A stretch of 64,000 bases of DNA from Gnetum montanum (lineage: Eukaryota > Streptophyta > Gnetopsida > Gnetales > Gnetaceae). The stretch is from contig MNCI01024017.1 of NCBI GenBank assembly GCA_015680685.1, positions 425,352 to 489,351 on the forward strand, in the 5' to 3' direction. Below the pieces are notes generated by a model that was not told the origin of the DNA, did no database searches, and saw only the letters and a list, made by a program, of their open reading frames with translations. Positions 58,301 through 64,000 of this stretch are shown piece by piece (the first letter of the stretch is position 1; every line of letters begins with the position of its first letter). A program made the translations under genes and the position numbers.

Positions 58301-60084
58301 CTGAAGGTTCTTGATCATGGATTCCAAGGTTGTGTTACATAACCAACGTTGGCTCTCATCTACCTCCCCATACTTGAAGTAGATGTTGACCTCTTGATGC
58401 CTAGAGGTGATCATTGTCACCTCCTCAGACTTCTTCACTGCTACAGCAGTTTGCACAAAAACACAAAAAAGAGAAAAACAACTTAGACAAGGCATAAGTA
58501 GTAGAAAAAATAAAATAAAAAATAGGAACAACATTCGAACATACAGTAGTTTACTGTTTAGCTTACCAGGTCTAAATGATGACAGGAATGACAGAAGATC
58601 AACCAATACATCTTCAACGATGATCGATTTAAAGGGTGTCCATCCCCCATGAAAATAACCAGACTCCTTGCATCTTTCATAGAACTTGGTATACTAGGTT
58701 GGGTAAGTTCTTTACTCACTTGTGCATTGGCCTATCATACCTGCATGCATATTCTCAGTAGAAGAAAACTCCTACAGTGCCATCTGTGCTAAGGCCAACA
58801 CATCCATATCACTGTGAAGCCCATTCTCGTTGATGAAAAACCTGGTAACAAAAACACATTGTTAACATTTTCCTAGCGTAGCAAACATTGCATAGCATAC
58901 TAGAACATGTCTATAAAACTCACCCGTCATCACAGTAAATGGTTCCTAGTGGGTTCTGGAAGCACATTCCCATGTGACACACAATAAACAAAGTGTTGTA
59001 TGAATGGTAGCAATTATACTTGGGCATCTTCTAGATCCAAGCCAAACGCCTCAAATTTTTTGGATGCTGACTAGATGCTTCTCCCTGCTTGCTGCTAATT
59101 GCTCCATCCCTCAAAAATCTTAGAATACCCTGATTTTCCCTAGGCAACAGGGTTTCTGTTATGACAGCCGCTACCTCCTCTGTCAAGTATGACCAAACGA
59201 TCACACTAAAGCGCTGGAGGAGAAATTGTAGGAAGTCCTACACTCCTTCCTAGAACCATATCATCTACTATCTTGCATGTGCACTGGGTGGAGGGACATT
59301 GCCCACTAGTTCACTTACGTAGCACAGGACCCTTACGATTTCTAGGACAATCAAGATTAGCCTTAGCACCACCCTACACAACACAATAGAAAATGTTAAT
59401 GACATGTTCAAGTGGAGTTCAAATATAGCGTAGCAAAATTAGCATTTAGCAAATATCGTAGCATGATTCTCTTCATGCATATAGCGTAGCAAAAACTACG
59501 AAGGCAATAGCATAGCAGAATTAGCTTAGCATAGCAACAACAAAACTAAAGAGAAATCCTTAAACAAAGAATAATTTAATACACTGCATCCATTCAACAA
59601 ATCTACCTGACAAAGCGATTAGCATCATGCCATGATAGAGCACGTGTTATGCTATCACATCATGCACATGGCCAAACCCTCCTGAGGGTCATATGCTATG
59701 CTATTTGCATGCCAAGTGGCTCAAATCATCCAAGCCTCTATGGAAATGATAGCCGCAGCAATGGTGGTTTGGGCGACATGCAACCTTAGCCTAGCGTCTG
59801 TACATATGTCGTAGTTGAAACAGAAACAACGACAGTGTAAGGGCCAAAATAATGACAACACAATGATAGAAAATAGAGATTGCAAAACAAAAATTGTAGA
59901 AACAAAAATAAGGAACGAAAAAATAATAATAGAGCCATAAGAAAATAGAGGAAGCATAGCAGCCTACTGGGTCAACAGTGTCTCCTCTCACACCACGACG
60001 CACGCTTGTGACACACCCTAGGGTTTCTTTCACTTCGTCGACCTTGGCGAGTACTAGGTGTTTGTGTTCTTTCCTGGGAACCAT
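55388..60084 (-). pseudogene. Spliced antisense gene with HAD/FCP1-like N-terminal domain inside element H
   Basis: ATG ends at 60084 (MVPRKEHKHL), TGA at 55388. Proposed exons: 60084-59968, 59797-59607, 59373-58924, 58841-58741, about 58687-58567, 58440-57413, 57245-56769, 56680-56546, about 56424-55618, 55528-55388. Junctions use GT..AG; phases agree at six of nine. Exons 3-4 read like a HAD/FCP1-type phosphatase: FLLQRFSVIVWSYLTEEVAA, then HPKNLRRLAW, KMPKYN, NTLFIVCHM, and a helical end with LALAQMALQEF. The motif-I aspartates are missing (LEIVRVLCY), so a catalytic role is unlikely. Exon 6 (VVLEIND, LFNVPINGLS) resembles Athila ORF3. Exon 7 has a Glu run, exon 9 coiled coil, exon 10 an acidic tail. 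About 24 in-frame stops, 17 TAG, mostly at presumptive Gln; long exons lack frameshifts. Could be a captured host gene or an element gene. Confidence 0.7.
56425..59606. repeat. GCTACGCTA / TAGCGTAGC words in introns of the antisense gene
   Basis: Words of the LTR palindrome family occur at 56458-56540, 57303-57345, 58873-58900 and 59423-59545, all inside proposed introns, with others just outside the gene (54886-54899, 59950-59965, 60289-60328). The exons are almost free of them; exceptions at about 59690 (exon 2). Confidence 0.75.
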
Positions 60085-60214
60085 CGTCTCACTTGCCGAC
60101 TCTTTCTTTGTTACTATGTCGAATCACCTCACTCTCTATTCGCAGAATCGCTCTACACTCTAAATGTGGGCTCTACGTTGTTACGATGAAAATGATGAGT
60201 TTACAAGGGGTTAA

Positions 60215-60230
60215 CCCCTATTTATAGCCA
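60215..60230 (-). promoter_or_regulatory. TATA box of the antisense gene
   Basis: The minus strand reads GGCTATAAATAGGGGT with TATAAATA at 60219-60226, about 135 bp upstream of the ATG at 60084. Sequence and spacing are typical of a plant core promoter. The same CTATAAATA-(G/C)(G/C) form occurs in the family LTRs. Confidence 0.65.
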
Positions 60231-60309
60231 TAATGGTGAAAAAGAAACTTGTCATTATCTCTCCCTGATTAATGTGGGATGTTCTGTACAGCATAGCATG
60301 CCCACCACA

Positions 60310-60745
60310 GCGTAGCAGCATTGTTTGCATTAAGGCAGGTGGGCCCAAGTGAAAAGCCTTGACACACTTCAAACTAGCTGTTTACCTTCACAAAAATATC
60401 TTGTTAGCGATTGACAAAGACTTTCAACTACCACCTTCAAAATTTCACATTCTGGTGGCCTGCAACAACCTTAAACTAATACTCCAACCTGTTGGCAGTC
60501 TGCAAAGACATTAAGTTAGTAGTTCTTTTGCATTTTATACTAGCAGTTTTGCATTTTTACTTCTAGGCAATCTGCCACGACCTTAAACTAGCAAATATTA
60601 AGCTTTCTATCATACTCTCTACTTATTTCTATTACTCACATTTCATTGCTAGTTTGCAAATTTTCACTATGCACAGTTACTAAAAACAGGTATATCTTGA
60701 CTAGATTTCATCTCATTTTGGTAGGTTGAGCGAGAATGGAAATCC
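60310..60745. other. Spacer upstream of the antisense gene and of RT
   Basis: No coding sequence. Three loose copies of a word like GGC(A/C)(G/A)TCTGC(A/C)A(A/C)GAC(C/A)TTAA(A/G)(C/T)TA at about 60455, 60495 and 60568. A possible splice acceptor for the sense transcript lies at 60719-60724 (TTTTGGTAG/G). Confidence 0.5.
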
Positions 60746-60749
60746 ATCA

Positions 60750-62408
60750 TGATCTCTCTTCATCTTTAGCTTTGATAGGTCCACATGGTGAACTCGCAAG
60801 ACAACTGAACCCATAGCTAATAGACTAGGAATCACTCATAGTTAGCACCGTAGCATCCTTAGAAGCATCCCCAGACTAGCTTGAGCATCTAGTCCAAGCC
60901 CTAGATTTAGAGGCTGGGGATGTAACTGAGGATCCTCTCATTGAAACTCCTGTGACCACATCTAGGGGGAGATAAAAATGTTGAAACTTAGTTCCCTCCT
61001 AGATTTGTAGACACACAAAGATGTAGCCAAAATTTTTCAAGATAACATTGAAGTCTTTTCATGGTCATACAGCGACATGTCAGGTTTAGATCCGAGGTTG
61101 ATACAACACAACATCATCTTAGACCCATGCATGAAAGCAGTTAAGCAAAAGGCTTGCAAGGTTAAACCAAAGATCGCACTGGCCATATGGGATGAAATCA
61201 CCAAGCTATATTAGAATGGTCTCATCTAGGTAGTTGATTACTTAGAATGGGTGTCTAACATTGTTGTAGTTTCTAAGAAAATGGGAGGAATACGAATCTA
61301 TATAGACTTCCGAGATCTAAACAAGGCAATGATCAAAGACGATTTCCCACTTTTGAGTATCAATCAACTCATTGAAACTATGACTGGTCATGCTCTGTTA
61401 TCCTTTATGGATGGTTTCTTTAGCTACAACCAAATTTGCATTAACTTGAAGCATTAGTTAACAATAAGCTTCATGACCCCATGGGGTACCTTTTGTTATA
61501 CTATGATGTCTTTTGGGCTCAAGAACGCCAAAGCAACCTACCAGCAAGCCATGACTCATATCTTTAGTGACTACATCTTAGAAACGTTGAATGATTATGT
61601 GGATGACATAGTAGTGAAATCTAAAGAAGCAGCAGATCATCCCAACAATCTAGGTGTAGTTCTCAAATGTTTCTAGATGCACGATTTATGCCTTAATCCT
61701 AAAAAGTATGTTTTTAGGGTGAGAACCAAATGCATGTTAGGGTTTGTAGTATCGAAGGGTGGAATACGAGTGGACCCTAACAAAGTCAAGGCCATCGTTA
61801 ACCTGGTGCCACCTACGAATCTTAAGGAATTACACAGGTTACAAGGTAGAGTACAGTTCATCAGAAGGTTCATAGCAAAATTGACTAACAAGTTATACCC
61901 CATGCAACATCTACTGAAGAAAGGGGTTAACTTCAAATGGACACCACAATGCCAACAAGCCTTTGATGATCTAAAGAAAGACCTTTTGCACCTCCCAACT
62001 GTTTACCCACCACAGAGGTCTAAGCCTTTCTTCATCTACCTTGCCACCTTGGACACATCTATCGTGGCACTGTTATGTCAGAAATGGGATGACAGTTTTG
62101 AGATACTAGTGTACTACTTAAGTTATGCATTGAGAGCGTATGAGGAAAAATACAATGAAGTGGAGAGAAACTGCCTTGCCTTAGTGTTTGCATTGAAGAA
62201 GTGGAGACACTACCTATTTCGTAGCAAGATTAACATTATTTGCAAGAGCAATATACTCCGAGCTATCACAAACAACCTATATGAAAGCAATAGGATCGCC
62301 TGGTGGAAAGCAATAATAGTAGAATTCGATTTACATTATGTGATCCAATCATCGATGAAAGGTCAAGCTATAGCAATGCAACATACGACCTCACCCATCG
62401 ACGACTAG
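60750..62408 (+). pseudogene. Reverse transcriptase and RNase H, element H
   Basis: Coding-like sequence resumes at about 60750. RT: FSWSYSDMSGLDPRLIQH (about 61055-61110; the Tat-type MxGLDP motif), VVVSKKMGGIRIYIDFRDLN (61260-61320), LLSFMDGFFSYNQI, MTPWGTFCYTMMSFGLKNAK, and the catalytic YVDDIVVKS (61593-61620), intact. 61251-62408 stays in one frame, broken only by TAG at 61455 and 61674. The first RNase H is at about 62020-62400 with YLSYALRAYEEKYNEVERNC and KKWRHYLF; the usual T-D-H is replaced near CKSN. A frame change separates it from the second RNase H. Confidence 0.9.
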
Positions 62409-62956
62409 GCAATCATAGATCCCAAATTCCCAGATGAGCATGTTAGCACTATCAACACCATCCCATCGCATCTTGAAACTATGCATTTTGATGGCACCTC
62501 AGCCATGCTAGGGGTAGTGCAACTACTATCATTACGTTCCCCTCTGGGGAAATGCATCCTTTTGCTTATCATTTTGCATTCCCTTATACAAACAATGTGG
62601 CAGAGTACGAGGGGTTACTCAGGGGCCTCTTAGTAGCCCAAGCATTAAGCATACAACACTTGGCGATTCGTAGAGATTCACAACTAGTTGTGAATCAAAT
62701 CATTGAGGTCTACACCCACAAGGCTACATACCTGCAATCCTATTGCGACTTAGCGAAAAGCCTACTCAAATATTTTGCAATAATGGATGTGCAACACGTG
62801 CCATGCAACGAAAACATTGTAGCATATGCCTTGGCCACCCTAGCATTAAATGTACCACCACACTTGTTCGCAAGTTTTCCAACCTCGATTATCGAGTCTG
62901 TTAAGCCTATCACTCAGGTAGTACACGTAGCCTCTATCAGCGTTGCGAATACCTAG
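62409..62956 (+). pseudogene. Second (archaeal-type) RNase H, element H
   Basis: This extra RNase H is typical of the Tat/Ogre lineage. It begins near HFDGTSAMLG (62490) with the first catalytic Asp, changes frame by an indel, then continues open at 62552-62956: PFAYHFAFPYTNNVAEYEGL (catalytic Glu in AEYE), AIRRDSQLVVNQI (catalytic Asp in RDSQ), QHVPCNENIVAYALATLA. The domain order fits the family exactly. It is joined in frame to the integrase region with one TAG at 62954. Confidence 0.88.
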
Positions 62957-63306
62957 GAGTGGTATGCCAACATTAAAGCCTACTTGCAACATGGTGAGCA
63001 CCCAAGTAGATTGACATCTGCCCAAAGAGATGCGATTCGTAAGCATGCTCGACAATATGTGCTTATGGGAGACAACGTCCTGTGCAAATGCTCCTATGAC
63101 GGGATATTGCTAGCATGTGTAAATGAGGAGCAAGTGCAGAAGGTGATTAATGTAGTACACAAAGGACTATGTGGTGGACACATAGCACCTAGCGCTATGG
63201 CTACAAAAATTAGACATCTTGGGTACTATTGGCCTCACATGGAGCATGATTTCCTGGCCAAAGTCAAGACGTGTGATACGTGCCAAAGATATGCAAATCT
63301 CATACA
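62957..63306 (+). pseudogene. Integrase N-terminal zinc-binding domain, element H, cut by an insertion
   Basis: The H2C2 zinc-binding domain is complete: VVHKGLCGGHIAPSAMATKI, then YYWPHMEHDF, then CDTCQRYANLIH. Ligands are the two His (VVHKG, GGH) and C-x2-C. The catalytic core that should follow is absent because an LTR begins at 63307. Upstream (62957-63100) is the linker with the GDNVLCKCSYDGIL segment common in this family. Confidence 0.9.
63302..63306. repeat. Candidate left target-site duplication (ATACA) of element L
   Basis: The five bases before TGTAACGACGG. The partner lies outside the window, so this is a prediction only. Confidence 0.4.
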
Positions 63307-64000
63307 TGTAACGACGGAAAACGTCGGCAGCTGGAAATACCGACCGAAATTCCGTGTACACAGCTTTAACCACGGATCCGCGCGAGGGCTAAGCTGGAAA
63401 AACGAATCCGCGGTGCCCTGAATGGTCTTGTCGATCAGACAGGGACTTACGGGTCAGTAAAAGCGATGACGATTATGGATTTTTGCGTGCCGTGATTTTT
63501 TGCGAGAGATCGTAAAACGGGAAGACAACGACGTAGATGGATCGCTACGAAGATAACGCCAAAACGCCGAAAAGATGCTAATCGGGAGAGAAAAAANTCT
63601 GTTTCTGCTAAAGGATGGTGTTTGCAGCGATTACCAAAGGTTGCTCTTGTTTCTCTGTTCAAGGCGATAAGTGTTCCCTTGCTTAGAAAATGCACTTGTC
63701 CTCTTGATCTGCTGCTAACGAAAAGCGATAGGTGCTCTGGTGCTCTGGTTCATTCACTTGTCCACTTGCCAACTCTCCGAATCTCCCCCTTTTTGTATAT
63801 TTGTCAGCCGGGGTATTTATAGGCCACGACACGCGCAACCCTGGTGATGTGGGCCCGCATGTCGCGGATCCTGTTGACGCAATTCTTTTAAGTCGAACTG
63901 CGACTACGCACAACACGCTCGTTTATGTGTTGTGCGTGTAAAAAGCAGGCCTATCATAGGCGTGTCTCGGCTGCGTTTGCGCTCATTCGCGTTGTGTTGC
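63307..64000 (-). mobile_element. Start of a younger H-family LTR (element L), minus orientation
   Basis: On the minus strand it ends CCGTCGTTACA at 63307. It shares with 46324 onward GTGCCCTGAATGGTC and CAGACAGGGACTTA, and has TATA box TATAAATA at 63814-63821. It is rich in CpG, while the two older LTRs have lost most CpGs, indicating recent insertion. Only about 0.7 kb is visible. One N at 63597. Confidence 0.82.

Larger units (their letters stand above)
49066..63306 (+). mobile_element. Tat/Ogre-like Ty3/gypsy element H, plus strand, 3' part cut by another insertion
   Basis: Order: 5' LTR, primer site, leader, gag, protease, a gap of 5.9 kb, RT, RNase H, second (archaeal-type) RNase H, integrase zinc-binding region. 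A second RNase H between RT-RNase H and integrase is a known hallmark of the plant Tat/Ogre lineage, and Ogre elements are known to have an intron between protease and RT. Here the gap holds a minus-strand intron-containing gene. Integrase is interrupted at 63307 by an LTR of the same family. H carries fewer mutations than A-F, but its frames contain TAG stops and at least one frameshift. Confidence 0.88.

Noticed and set aside
54871-60745. The 5.9-kb block as a DNA transposon or Helitron with captured gene
   Set aside because: I found no terminal inverted repeats, TSD or Helitron 3' hairpin at its edges; kept as a possibility to test, not annotated.
52380-62960. TAG read as Gln (code change or programmed readthrough)
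   Set aside because: TAG stops come with TAA, TGA, frameshifts and mutated catalytic residues in methylated, silenced copies; CHG deamination explains them.

Overview
This window looks like intergenic DNA from a large plant nuclear genome (a land plant; the sequence does not let me name the species). I see no convincing intact host gene, no rRNA and no tRNA. Nearly everything is LTR retrotransposon of the Ty3/gypsy superfamily, old, AT-rich, CpG-poor and full of stop codons. Elements are inserted into each other, and several insertions are exact enough to give LTR ends, primer binding sites and 5-bp target-site duplications (TSDs). Element letters (A, B, C, E, F, H, K, L) are mine.

Region 1, about 1-46,300, is a nest of Athila-like elements, all on the minus strand. 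They share LTR ends TGATGAG...CTCATCA, a primer binding site matching the 3' end of tRNA-Asp, gag, pol, and an extra third ORF (ORF3) after integrase. Element B (8255-20893, TSD GTATT) sits in the gag of element A (1-8254 plus 20894-23863, running off the left edge). A sits in ORF3 of element E (23864-31772 plus 40414 to about 41748). Element C (31773-40413, TSD CTTAT) sits in the reverse transcriptase of E. To the right are an LTR (41749-42605) and a further ORF3 (element F). Every copy is defective in a different way: A lacks the protease segment, B lacks the RT catalytic core, C lacks all of pol, E lacks gag. Each of A, B, C and E carries a second promoter-like module (short repeats plus TATA box) ahead of ORF3 that resembles the module at the start of its own LTR family.

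Region 2, about 46,300-50,650, holds two LTRs of another family in inverted orientation (46324-47840 minus; 49066-50645 plus) with a fragment of a third gypsy-like element between them. These LTRs carry about five near-palindromic clusters each, built from GCTATGCTAC / GTAGCATAGC words.

Region 3, 49066-63306, is a plus-strand Tat/Ogre-like element (H): 5' LTR, leader, gag, aspartic protease, a gap of about 6 kb, RT, RNase H, a second RNase H, and the zinc-binding start of integrase. The gap contains the most interesting object in the window: a minus-strand gene of about ten exons (55388-60084) with its own TATA box. It has canonical splice sites with compatible phases at six of nine junctions, an N-terminal region resembling the HAD/FCP1-type phosphatase fold, an ORF3-like middle, a coiled coil and an acidic tail. 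Its introns and flanks carry the same GCATAGCGTAGC words as the LTRs. A younger, CpG-rich LTR of the same family (L) interrupts H at 63307 and runs off the right edge.

Internal stop codons are mostly TAG where the family has Gln (CAG), as expected from deamination of methylated C in a CHG context, so the elements look like long-silenced, methylated copies.
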